32,093 bases of DNA, from positions 1-32,093 of the forward strand of contig CAILIO010000194.1 in the NCBI GenBank assembly GCA_903834285.1, written 5' to 3'. A model generated the notes under the pieces. The model worked only from the letters and a program-made list of their open reading frames with translations, was not told where the DNA came from and ran no database searches. Of this stretch, positions 1 through 7,292 are shown one piece after another. The stretch's first letter is position 1. Each line of letters starts with the position of its first letter. The translations under genes were made by a program, and so were the position numbers. The DNA is from an uncultured Sphingomonadales bacterium. Its GTDB lineage: Bacteria > Pseudomonadota > Alphaproteobacteria > Sphingomonadales > Sphingomonadaceae.

Positions 1-42
1 GCCCCCTTTCGTTTGCGCGGCTGTCACGCGCAGTCACCCCGG

Positions 43-62
43 ACCTGTCACCTTGGACAGGT
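43..62. other. Inverted repeat upstream of sdhB
   Basis: Perfect 7-bp stem (ACCTGTC at 43-49, GACAGGT at 56-62) around a 6-base loop, in the non-coding DNA in front of sdhB. There is no T-run after it, so it is not a classical terminator. Two further GTCAC pentamers lie just upstream (23-27 and 33-37). It could be an mRNA processing or stability hairpin between sdhA (presumably just outside the window) and sdhB. The rest of 1-153 shows nothing else except the sdhB ribosome-binding site. Confidence 0.4.
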
Positions 63-153
63 GTTCACGCCCCCCTGCCCCCTTGCTCACGGCGTCGGTT
101 TCGCTAAGGACAGATCATCCTTTTTTCCGAACCAGATCAGTAAGGACTGCTCG

Positions 154-936
154 ATGGCGACCTTCACGCTCCCGAAGAATTCCAAGGTCAACGGCAAGTC
201 GCGGCATTTCTCGGCGGCCAGCCAGGGGCGGATCCAGAAGTTCAAGGTCTACCGCTACGATCCGGACAGCGGCGAGAACCCGCGCTACGACACCTTCGAG
301 ATCGACCTCGAACAATGCGGGCCGATGGTGCTCGATGCCCTTATCAAGATGAAGGGTGAGCAGGACCCGACGCTGACGTTTCGCCGCTCGTGCCGCGAGG
401 GCATTTGCGGTTCCTGCGCGATGAACCTCAACGGCCGCAACGGCCTTGCCTGCACCACCGCGATTTCGGACCTCAAGGGTGAAATCCGCATCACCCCGCT
501 GCCGCACATGGAAGTGATCAAGGACCTCGTTCCCGATTTCACGCACTTCTACGCGCAGTACGCCTCGATTCGTCCCTGGCTGCAGACCGTCTCGCCCACG
601 CCTTCGGGCAAGGAGCGCCTGCAGAGCCCCGAGCAGCGCGAAAAGCTCGACGGCCTGTACGAGTGCATCCTGTGCGCCTGCTGCTCCACCTCCTGCCCCA
701 GCTACTGGTGGAACTCGGACAAGTTCCTCGGCCCCGCGATCCTCCTCCAGGCCTATCGCTGGCTGGCGGACAGCCGCGACGAGATGACCGGCGAGCGGCT
801 TGACGAGCTGGAAGATCCCTTCCGCCTCTATCGCTGCCACACGATCATGAACTGCGCCAACGTCTGCCCCAAGGGCCTCTCGCCTGCGCGGGCGATCGCG
901 GAAATCAAGAAGATGCAGGTCGAGCGCTCGCTCTGA
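154..936 (+). CDS. sdhB: Succinate dehydrogenase iron-sulfur subunit
   Basis: Iron-sulfur subunit of complex II, carrying electrons from the SdhA flavin to the membrane quinone site; it sits on the cytoplasmic face of the inner membrane. The 260-residue product has the complete cluster set: an N-terminal plant-ferredoxin domain with the 2Fe-2S cysteines in [10 protein letters not shown] and GLAC (about C80, C85, C88, C100), then two C-terminal groups, [12 protein letters not shown] and [14 protein letters not shown], for the 4Fe-4S and 3Fe-4S clusters. I chose the ATG at 154 because TAAGGA lies 8 bases upstream and the protein then starts as sphingomonad SdhB proteins do; the frame is open further upstream, but that extension is not SdhB-like. 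sdhA, sdhC and sdhD are not in the window and are presumably upstream. The next gene follows after 24 bases on the same strand. Confidence 0.97.
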   Translation: MATFTLPKNSKVNGKSRHFSAASQGRIQKFKVYRYDPDSGENPRYDTFEIDLEQCGPMVLDALIKMKGEQDPTLTFRRSCREGICGSCAMNLNGRNGLACTTAISDLKGEIRITPLPHMEVIKDLVPDFTHFYAQYASIRPWLQTVSPTPSGKERLQSPEQREKLDGLYECILCACCSTSCPSYWWNSDKFLGPAILLQAYRWLADSRDEMTGERLDELEDPFRLYRCHTIMNCANVCPKGLSPARAIAEIKKMQVERSL

Positions 937-960
937 CCTGAATCCGGCTCCGCGCCTGCC

Positions 961-1431
961 ATGACCATCGACAACGCCGCCTTCACTTATGGTCCTTCCG
1001 CGGACCATCCGGGCTGGTACACCTGGGACCTGAAGGATCAGGACCGGTTCAACGCCTATGTGATGGGGCCCTTGCTGGTCCGCCGCGAGGATCTGCCCGG
1101 CGGCGGCCCGGCCGTGCGCCTGCGCATGTTTCCGGAGCGCCGGCATAGCAACCTGCTCGATGCAGTTCACGGCGGCATCACGCTCTCGCTGATCGACGTT
1201 TCTCTGTTCGCCTGCATGCGCCACGCGATTGACGGCGATGCTGCGGGCTCGGTGACGCTGGATCTATCCACCCAGTTCATCGGGGCGGGAATTGTCGGCA
1301 AGCCGCTCGATTCCGTGGTGGAAGTCTTGCGCGAGACCCGCCGCCTGCTGTTCCTGCGCGGCACGGTGGTGCAGGATGACCACCTTGTCGCCGCTTTCAA
1401 CGGAACCGTGCGCAAGCCCTCGGCGCGATGA
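961..1431 (+). CDS. PaaI-family hotdog thioesterase
   Basis: A 156-residue protein of the size and pattern of the PaaI/YdiI-type single-hotdog acyl-CoA thioesterases. The helix-start signature is visible as DAVHGGITLSLIDV (H70-G71-G72), followed by a conserved strand SVTLDLSTQFIGAG and the late strand LLFLRGTVVQDD. Such proteins form tetramers in the cytoplasm and hydrolyse acyl- or aroyl-CoA thioesters; the substrate cannot be told from sequence. It sits between sdhB (24 bases upstream) and zapE, whose ATG overlaps its TGA in an ATGA junction, so the three are probably co-transcribed and this gene translationally coupled to zapE. No strong ribosome-binding site precedes the ATG. Confidence 0.85.
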   Translation: MTIDNAAFTYGPSADHPGWYTWDLKDQDRFNAYVMGPLLVRREDLPGGGPAVRLRMFPERRHSNLLDAVHGGITLSLIDVSLFACMRHAIDGDAAGSVTLDLSTQFIGAGIVGKPLDSVVEVLRETRRLLFLRGTVVQDDHLVAAFNGTVRKPSAR

Positions 1432-2546
1432 GTGGCCTGGCCCAGCGCTACGCCGCGCTTGTCGCGGCCGGCGAACTCAAGCCTGATCCCGAACAGGCCG
1501 CTGCTGCCGCCTACCTCACTTCGCTGCAGCAGGAGCTGGAGCGCCCCGCCCCCAAGCCGGGCTTCGTCTCGCGCCTGCTCGGCAGCAAGCCGGCACCGGC
1601 GCCGCGCGGGCTCTACATGTGGGGCGGCGTCGGACGCGGCAAGTCGATGCTGATGGACTTGTTCCACGATACGCTGGACGCGCACCCCAAGCGCCGCGCG
1701 CATTTCCATGAATTCATGCTCGACGTTCACGCGCGGCTGCGCATCGAGCGCCAGAGGGAGCGCGGCGACCCCATTCCCCCAGTCGCCGCCTCGATCGCTG
1801 CCGAAGCACGCGTGCTCGCCTTTGACGAGATGGTCGTCAACAACAGCGCCGACGCAATGATCATGGGCCGCTTGTTCACCGCGCTGATCGCCGATCTTGG
1901 CGTGACCGTCGTCACCACGTCGAACCGTGCGCCGGGCGAGCTCTACAAGGACGGCCTCAACCGCGAACACTTCCTGCCCTTCATCGCGCTGATCGAAAAC
2001 CGGCTCGATGTCGTCGCCCTGAACGGGCCTACCGACTACCGTATGGTGCGCATGCAGGGCGTGGGGACCTGGCATGTCCCCAATGGCCCTCAGGCCACCG
2101 CCGCCGTGCGGGAGGCCTTCTTCCGCCTCACCGACTATCCGCCGGAGGATAGCGTCCATGTCCCCACCGGCGCGCTCGATCTCGGTGGCGGGCGCGTGCT
2201 GCAGGTGCCCAAGAGCCTCAAGGGCGTCGCCGTTTTCAGCTTCAAGCGCCTTTGCGGCGAGGCGCGCGGGGCAGCGGACTACCTCGCCATCGCACGCAAT
2301 TACCACACGGTGATCCTCGTCGGCATCCCGCGGCTCGGGCCTGACCAGCGCAACGAGGCCGCGCGCTTCGTGACGCTGATCGACGCCCTTTACGAGCACA
2401 AGGTGAACCTGATCGCGACCGCAGACGCCGACCCTGCCGATCTCTATCCCGCCGGCGACGGGCGCTTTGAGTTCGAGCGCACGGTCAGCCGCCTGATTGA
2501 AATGCAAAGCCGCGAGTATCTCGCGTTGGGCCACGGCGAGGCCTAA
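1428..2546 (+). CDS. zapE: Cell division protein ZapE (AFG1-like ATPase)
   Basis: A 372-residue P-loop ATPase of the AFG1/LACE1/ZapE family. In E. coli ZapE binds FtsZ and is needed for division under stress; mitochondrial AFG1 acts with proteases in protein quality control. Walker A is GGVGRGKS (66-73, K72) and Walker B is LAFDEM (D133, E134). The family blocks FHEFMLDVH, VTTSNRAPGELYKDGLNR and the C-terminal arginine-rich segment after FEFERTVSRL are all present, and length matches the family. It overlaps the thioesterase stop by four bases (ATGA), which fixes the start. The transcription unit ends just downstream at a strong terminator. Confidence 0.95.
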   Translation: MSGLAQRYAALVAAGELKPDPEQAAAAAYLTSLQQELERPAPKPGFVSRLLGSKPAPAPRGLYMWGGVGRGKSMLMDLFHDTLDAHPKRRAHFHEFMLDVHARLRIERQRERGDPIPPVAASIAAEARVLAFDEMVVNNSADAMIMGRLFTALIADLGVTVVTTSNRAPGELYKDGLNREHFLPFIALIENRLDVVALNGPTDYRMVRMQGVGTWHVPNGPQATAAVREAFFRLTDYPPEDSVHVPTGALDLGGGRVLQVPKSLKGVAVFSFKRLCGEARGAADYLAIARNYHTVILVGIPRLGPDQRNEAARFVTLIDALYEHKVNLIATADADPADLYPAGDGRFEFERTVSRLIEMQSREYLALGHGEA

Positions 2547-2598
2547 GCTGGCACCCTTGCCCGCGCACTGGCCGGCAACGGCAGAATGTCTGAAACAC

Positions 2599-2640
2599 AA
2601 AAGGAGGCGAACGTCACAAGACGTTCAGCCTCCTTTTTTC
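2599..2640 (+). terminator. Rho-independent terminator of the sdhB-zapE unit
   Basis: A long hairpin 53 bases after the zapE stop. The outer stem pairs AAAAGGAGGC (2599-2608) with GCCTCCTTTT (2628-2637); the inner stem pairs GAACGTC (2609-2615) with GACGTTC (2620-2626), with one bulged A (2627) and an ACAA loop. It ends in a run of six T. The A-tract before and T-tract after would let it work in both directions, although the convergent phosphodiesterase gene ends about 385 bases away. Confidence 0.92.
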
Positions 2641-2709
2641 AACTCGCCTGCTGCATCCTGGCCGGAGCCCTGTCGCCATCACGAGGGCACCTCTAGGAGC
2701 GTCGGACAA

Positions 2710-2731
2710 GGTCAGGAAAGGTTTCCTGACC
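2710..2731. repeat. Perfect inverted repeat, 10-bp arms
   Basis: GGTCAGGAAA (2710-2719), two central bases GG, then TTTCCTGACC (2722-2731). With only a 2-base centre it suits a dimeric regulator's operator or a cruciform better than an RNA hairpin. A second perfect stem starts 10 bases downstream. Confidence 0.6.
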
Positions 2732-2740
2732 CTGCTGGAT

Positions 2741-2762
2741 CCGCTCGCACAATCGCGAGCGG
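2741..2762. repeat. Perfect hairpin, 8-bp stem and 6-base loop
   Basis: CCGCTCGC (2741-2748), loop ACAATC, then GCGAGCGG (2755-2762). GC-rich and stable as RNA in either direction, without a T-run on either side. Together with 2710-2731 it makes a two-stem structured block in non-coding DNA, compatible with a small RNA or a regulatory leader but not diagnostic. Confidence 0.55.
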
Positions 2763-3023
2763 TGCTTGCGCTTCGACCCATTTCAGCGATCTACATGACG
2801 CCATGACGTCATCACAATCGCTTCGAGTTTGGTGTTATTTGTGTTTCCGGTCCGTTTTGCGGGTTCCGGTTGCGAATCGGTCAATCTCGCACCGCCCTCG
2901 GAACATGTCCCGAGAATCGGCGTTAAAGACGGCATCAACGGAACAGATAGTGCCAGATCATAAATGCCTCCACCGGGTTTCGATGGAGTTTATATACTCT
3001 TAAGCGCCATGGTTAACAAGTTC

Positions 3024-5285
3024 TTAAACCTGAATGACAGCTCCGCTCAGGCTCGCCGCATAGGTCTTTTCCAATTTCGCAAAAGTCTCGGGCCTGCCAA
3101 GCAGGTAGCCTTGCGCAAGGTCACATCCCATCGATCGGAGGATCGCCAGCGTGTCCGGCCGTTCGATCCCCTCGGCCACGACAGTCTGCCCGAGCGCATG
3201 GGCGAGCGAGATCGTGTTGGCGACGATGGCGTGATCGCGCGGGTTCGTCGCAACGCGGTCGATAAAACGCCGGTCGATCTTGAGTTCGTCGCTGGGCAGA
3301 TCGGCAAGGTAGGCGAGGCTCGCCTCGCCCGTGCCAAAGTCATCGATCGACAGCCGGAAGCCCAGCTCGCGGAGCCGCGCAAGGTTCTGACACGCGGCCG
3401 GCCGATTGCGCACGCTCGACGTTTCGGTGATCTCGATCGTCAGCAGGCGCGGATCAATGCCGCGGCGGCGGACCGCTTCGGCGAAGTTGCCCACCAGGTC
3501 GGGCTTGTCGACCATCTGCGCCGAAAGATTGATGCTCATCTGAAAACGCGGCCCGCGCGCATTGAGTGCCAATGCAGCCGTGATCGCAAGATCGAGCACC
3601 CAATATGTCAAGGCATCGATGCGGCCCGCACGCTCGGCCTGAAGGATAAAGGCGTCGGGCGCGATCGGTCCGCGCGTCGGATGATTCCAGCGGATGAGCG
3701 CCTCCGCCCCGCACATGCGATTGTCCTTGAGGTTCCACTGTGGCTGGAAGGCAAGCCAGATATCGCCGTTGCGAAGGCCTTCCTCGATCCGGGCATGAAG
3801 CGAAAGCTCCCACGGTGCTTCCGCAAGCCGGCTCGCCTCGAACAATTCGATCGCCCGCCCATTGGCCAGCGCCTCGTTCGCACTGGCGAGCGCAGAATTG
3901 ACTCGGGTCGAGGTGTCCAGGCCTTCGTTGCGGTCCAGCCCGAAGTGGATATTTGTATCGAAGGTGTGATTGCCGATCAGCAGCGGCACCGCAAACAACG
4001 CTCGCAATCCCTCGAGATGGTCGAGCTGCATGTCCAGGGGCCGCGCCTCTTCCGCCCAGGCGAAATGGCCACCGTCGCCGTGATGGATCGTCTCGGCCCC
4101 TGAACCGGCAGCAATGCGACGGGCGATTTGCCGTGCGCATTCGCCATGCAGGTCATGCGGAAGCGTCGCGAGGATTTCCTCGTAACGGGCGACAACCGCA
4201 ACGACGACATCCGAGCCGACCGGAACCGGATTGTTGGCCAGCGCCAGCAGGTTCGGCAGGCCCGACGCGCTGGTCAGCTGGATGCGCCGCGCACGCTTCT
4301 GCCAGAGCCGAAGCGTGCCATATATGCCCAGGAAAAGCAGAGCATTGTCCGGCGCAAAAACGATGCCCTGCATGCGCAGGGCTGCCGGCACGAGGACGAC
4401 GACACCAACCGCCGTTGCATAGGCTGCCGCCTTGCGCCAACCCGCAGCGAGGCGCCCAAGCCAGATCAGCAGCACGACAAGCGCAAGGATCGGCAGCGAG
4501 CCGAGTCGCGGCCCCAGCGAAAGCGAAAAGGGCGCCTTGAGGCCTTCCGCCCCGGCAATATCGAGCGCGATCGCCGGCGCGTAGCTGTGTCCGAAATACA
4601 GGATCGACGGGGCCTTGCTGAGCCCCGTCACGATCACCGTCCGCCCGGTCAGATTGCTGGCCCCGACCTGGCCTGCGATCAGTTCGCTCGAGGAAAGGCG
4701 TGGGATCGTTGCCGGATCGATCCTGAAATCGGGATAGTAATCGCCCTCGATCCCGCTCCGGACCCCGGCCAGCGCGGTTGAGACGGTGCTGTAGTCACGG
4801 TCCTCGATGTTGACCTTGTAGGGGGCGGACACCGCATAGAGCACAAAGTTCCCGCGCCAGGCCGAAACCAGCACTTCGGCACTGCCGGTGATCTGCCGCG
4901 GCGGCAGGACGAAGGCATCCTTGCCAAAATTGTCCACTTTGTCCGAGCGGCTGATGAACGCGATGTCGGAGCCAAAGCTGCGCACAGCGCGTGTCAGCGC
5001 GGCATCACCGGCGTCGCTTTCTCCCACGGGCAGCGGCGCATCAATCAGCACACGGCGGGGCATGCGGCGGCGCAGGCGTTCGAGGAGGTCGGCAAAGCTG
5101 CCGGAGGTCAGGCTGTGCTGATCATCGATCGTTAGCAGCACTGTCGATGGGGGAGCGCTGCGGTGGATGTTCTTGAAGACGACGTTCCAGTAGGTGTGCG
5201 CCAACGGCTCGCCAGCGGCCATCATTGCCAGAAGCAATGTGGCCAGCAGGGACATGCCGAAAGAGGTACGCAGGAACTGCCGCAT
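3024..5285 (-). CDS. CHASE2-degenerate GGDEF-EAL protein, probable c-di-GMP phosphodiesterase
   Basis: A 753-residue membrane sensor. Order: an N-terminal membrane segment (about 5-27), a periplasmic CHASE2-like sensory domain (about 30-250), two or three membrane segments (about 262-325), a GGDEF-like domain (about 335-470) and an EAL domain (about 495-740). The GGDEF site reads DGGHF, so cyclase activity is very unlikely. The EAL domain keeps its metal and catalytic residues: E528 in EALIRW, N586 in SINLS, E618 in IEITE, D648-D649 in DDFGTG, K669 in DELKID, E705 in AEGIE and Q725 in AQGYLLGRP. It should therefore hydrolyse c-di-GMP to pGpG in response to a periplasmic signal. It lies 107 bases downstream of the polysaccharide operon on the same strand and may read through from it or have its own promoter. 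The start follows a weak ribosome-binding site. Confidence 0.9.
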   Translation of the reverse strand: MRQFLRTSFGMSLLATLLLAMMAAGEPLAHTYWNVVFKNIHRSAPPSTVLLTIDDQHSLTSGSFADLLERLRRRMPRRVLIDAPLPVGESDAGDAALTRAVRSFGSDIAFISRSDKVDNFGKDAFVLPPRQITGSAEVLVSAWRGNFVLYAVSAPYKVNIEDRDYSTVSTALAGVRSGIEGDYYPDFRIDPATIPRLSSSELIAGQVGASNLTGRTVIVTGLSKAPSILYFGHSYAPAIALDIAGAEGLKAPFSLSLGPRLGSLPILALVVLLIWLGRLAAGWRKAAAYATAVGVVVLVPAALRMQGIVFAPDNALLFLGIYGTLRLWQKRARRIQLTSASGLPNLLALANNPVPVGSDVVVAVVARYEEILATLPHDLHGECARQIARRIAAGSGAETIHHGDGGHFAWAEEARPLDMQLDHLEGLRALFAVPLLIGNHTFDTNIHFGLDRNEGLDTSTRVNSALASANEALANGRAIELFEASRLAEAPWELSLHARIEEGLRNGDIWLAFQPQWNLKDNRMCGAEALIRWNHPTRGPIAPDAFILQAERAGRIDALTYWVLDLAITAALALNARGPRFQMSINLSAQMVDKPDLVGNFAEAVRRRGIDPRLLTIEITETSSVRNRPAACQNLARLRELGFRLSIDDFGTGEASLAYLADLPSDELKIDRRFIDRVATNPRDHAIVANTISLAHALGQTVVAEGIERPDTLAILRSMGCDLAQGYLLGRPETFAKLEKTYAASLSGAVIQV

Positions 5286-5392
5286 GGATCGCCCAAAACG
5301 GTTGGTGACATCCGTCCCTAGTCCGAAATGGTTGATATTGGCTTAAGGTTTCATCATCAGATTCAGTCGTGAATGTTATCAAGATACTGAAT
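5286..5392. other. Short A+T-richer gap before the phosphodiesterase gene
   Basis: 107 bases separate the amidotransferase stop from the phosphodiesterase start, both on the minus strand. The gap is richer in A+T than its flanks, which would suit a promoter for the phosphodiesterase, but I could not find a convincing -35/-10 pair, and there is no clear terminator for the upstream operon. Transcriptional coupling of the two units is therefore open. Confidence 0.35.
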
Positions 5393-7282
5393 TTAAAGTA
5401 CTATGTTCAGACTTCGATCCAGCATGAGCAATTGCCAGATCAGACGGCTGTGATCGCTCGTTCCGGCGATATGGGCCTCCGCCAGCGCGGCGAGGCGGGC
5501 CGTATCGAACCAGCCTGTGCGAGCCAGCGTGCCCCCAGAGACCACCTGCCGCGCCTCCGCGGCGAGCGGCCCGCGCAGCCAGGCCGCGATCGGCGTGACG
5601 AAGCCCATCTTCGGGCGGAACAGGATATCCTCGGGCAAATAGCGCCGCATCGCCTCCTTCATCAGCCACTTGCCAGTCCGCCCCCGCACACGCAGGCCCT
5701 CCGGAAGACGCGCGCCAAACTCGATCAGGCGGTGATCGAGTAGCGGCTCGCGCGCCTCGAGGCCGACCGCCATGCTGGTGCGGTCGACCTTGGTCAGGAT
5801 ATCGCCGGGCAGGTAGAACTTGAGATCGGCGTACTGCGCGCGGTCGAGCCCGCTGCGAGCAGGTGCCCGGCGCATAAGCTCCACGAAGGGCTGCTCGGCG
5901 CGGTAATCGCCGCGCAGGCGCCGGAACTCATCCGAATAGAGGCTCGCACGCAGTTCCGGCCCGGCCACCGCCAGCGCCCGCGCATAGCCCTCCTCGCCGC
6001 TGCCTGCGAGGCTGAGCAGTGTGGTCTTGGCGCGCATGGGGCGCGGCGCCCAGTCGAGCTTGGGATAAAGCGCACCCAGCCCGCCCAGAAGCGGCCGACG
6101 CAGCGCGGCAGGCAGGAAGGCCCGCGCTTGCTCTTCGCGATGCTGGAAGGTCTGGCGGCGGTAACCGGCAAAGGCCTCATCCGCACCGTCCCCAGATAGC
6201 GCCACGGTCACATGCTCGCGTGCCAGTTGCGAGACGCGCCAGGTCGGCAAGGCTGAGGCATCGGCGAAAGGTTCGTCGAACATCGCCGCCAGCGTGCCCA
6301 CGTGCGCAAAGTCATCCGCGCCCACGGTCCGCTGATAGTGCTCGGTGCCGTATTGGCCGGCTACCCGCAGGGCATATTCGCTCTCGTCGAGCGCCTTTAC
6401 ATCGAAGCCGATCGTGCAGGTCTTGACCGGCTCGCGGCTCGCCTCGGCCATCAGCGCCACGACGCTCGAGCTGTCCACCCCGCCCGAGAGGAACGCGCCC
6501 AGCGGCACATCGGCGACCATGCGCGAGGTCACTGCCTCGCGAAGGTGATGGAGCAGATGCGCGCCGAGATCGGCCTCGCTGCCGCGCTCACGCCCTTCGA
6601 ACGAGACGTCCCACCACTGCATCGGCGGCGGCGGCGGGGCATCGTGGCGCAGCAGGCGGTAGTGCCCGGCCGGCAGCTTCTCCACGCCCTTCAGGATCGC
6701 GCGCGTATCGGGCACAAAACCCCAGGTGAGGTAGTCTTCCACCGCCAGCGGATCGATCTCGCTCCGCAGCGAGCGATGCGCGAGGAGTTGCTTGAGTTCC
6801 GAGCCAAAGATCACGCTGCCATCGGCGAGCGTCGCCATATGCAGCGGCTTCACGCCCAAGCGGTCGCGCGCAAGCAGGAGTGTGCGCTGCCTCAGATCGT
6901 AAAGCGCGAAAGCAAACATGCCGTGGAGGCGCGGCAGGCAGTTGACGCCCCACTTCTGCCACGCGGCGAGGATCACCTCGCTGTCGCCATCGGTGCGGAG
7001 GGTCGCGCCCTCCGCCTGCAGTTCGCGGCGCAGTTCGCGGAAATTGTAGATCTCGCCGTTGAACACGAGCATCGCGGTGCCATCGGCCGAGGCCATCGGC
7101 TGCGGCGATCCGGCAAGGTCGATGATGGCGAGCCGCAAGTGCCCGAGGCCGAGGCCCGGCGCGGTCCACACGCCCTGCCCGTCTGGCCCGCGATGCGCCG
7201 CGGCCGCGCACATCCGCGCGACGCGGTCCGGATCGACGGGCTTCAGGCCCTCGGTGTGGAAGATCCCGGCAATGCCGCACAT
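5393..7282 (-). CDS. Exosortase A-associated glutamine amidotransferase 1 (asparagine synthase-like)
   Basis: A 629-residue class II glutamine amidotransferase of asparagine synthetase B architecture. After the initiator Met comes the nucleophile Cys2 in MCGIAG, with the glutaminase-domain motifs HRGPDG, VFNGEIYNF and TDGDSEV. The C-terminal synthetase domain has the pyrophosphate loop LSGGVDSSS and ALSGDGADEAFAGY. Known relatives next to XrtA (the eps_aminotran_1 type) are thought to amidate or aminate a sugar or sugar acid of the exported polysaccharide rather than make free asparagine; that role is an inference from neighbourhood. It is the last gene of the ten-gene minus-strand operon, 10 bases after the XrtA stop. 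A second amidotransferase often present in other XrtA loci is absent here. Confidence 0.93.
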   Translation of the reverse strand: MCGIAGIFHTEGLKPVDPDRVARMCAAAAHRGPDGQGVWTAPGLGLGHLRLAIIDLAGSPQPMASADGTAMLVFNGEIYNFRELRRELQAEGATLRTDGDSEVILAAWQKWGVNCLPRLHGMFAFALYDLRQRTLLLARDRLGVKPLHMATLADGSVIFGSELKQLLAHRSLRSEIDPLAVEDYLTWGFVPDTRAILKGVEKLPAGHYRLLRHDAPPPPPMQWWDVSFEGRERGSEADLGAHLLHHLREAVTSRMVADVPLGAFLSGGVDSSSVVALMAEASREPVKTCTIGFDVKALDESEYALRVAGQYGTEHYQRTVGADDFAHVGTLAAMFDEPFADASALPTWRVSQLAREHVTVALSGDGADEAFAGYRRQTFQHREEQARAFLPAALRRPLLGGLGALYPKLDWAPRPMRAKTTLLSLAGSGEEGYARALAVAGPELRASLYSDEFRRLRGDYRAEQPFVELMRRAPARSGLDRAQYADLKFYLPGDILTKVDRTSMAVGLEAREPLLDHRLIEFGARLPEGLRVRGRTGKWLMKEAMRRYLPEDILFRPKMGFVTPIAAWLRGPLAAEARQVVSGGTLARTGWFDTARLAALAEAHIAGTSDHSRLIWQLLMLDRSLNIVL

Positions 7283-7292
7283 GGCTCAGCTC

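Larger units (their letters stand above)
2641..3023. other. Gene-free interval between zapE and the CHASE2-EAL gene
   Basis: No convincing gene on either strand: open frames here lack ribosome-binding sites and a recognisable protein. The left half (2700-2820) has two perfect hairpins and a 10-base palindrome ATGACGTCAT (2803-2812). The right half (about 2820-3023) is visibly richer in A+T than the surrounding coding DNA and contains TTTATATACTCTTAAG near 2988. It could hold the 3' untranslated region of the minus-strand gene plus an unannotated small transcript. Confidence 0.5.

Noticed and set aside
13..153. N-terminal extension of sdhB by 47 codons
   Set aside because: The extra sequence is not SdhB-like, and a good Shine-Dalgarno site lies just before the ATG at 154.
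1167..2600. 477-codon open frame on the minus strand
   Set aside because: Antisense to zapE and part of the thioesterase gene; composition typical of a shadow.
2497..3003. 168-codon open frame running from the end of zapE through the terminator
   Set aside because: It crosses a strong terminator and two hairpins, and the translation has no recognisable features.
2964..4103. 379-codon open frame on the plus strand
   Set aside because: Antisense to the EAL domain of the phosphodiesterase, whose catalytic residues are intact; no recognisable protein.
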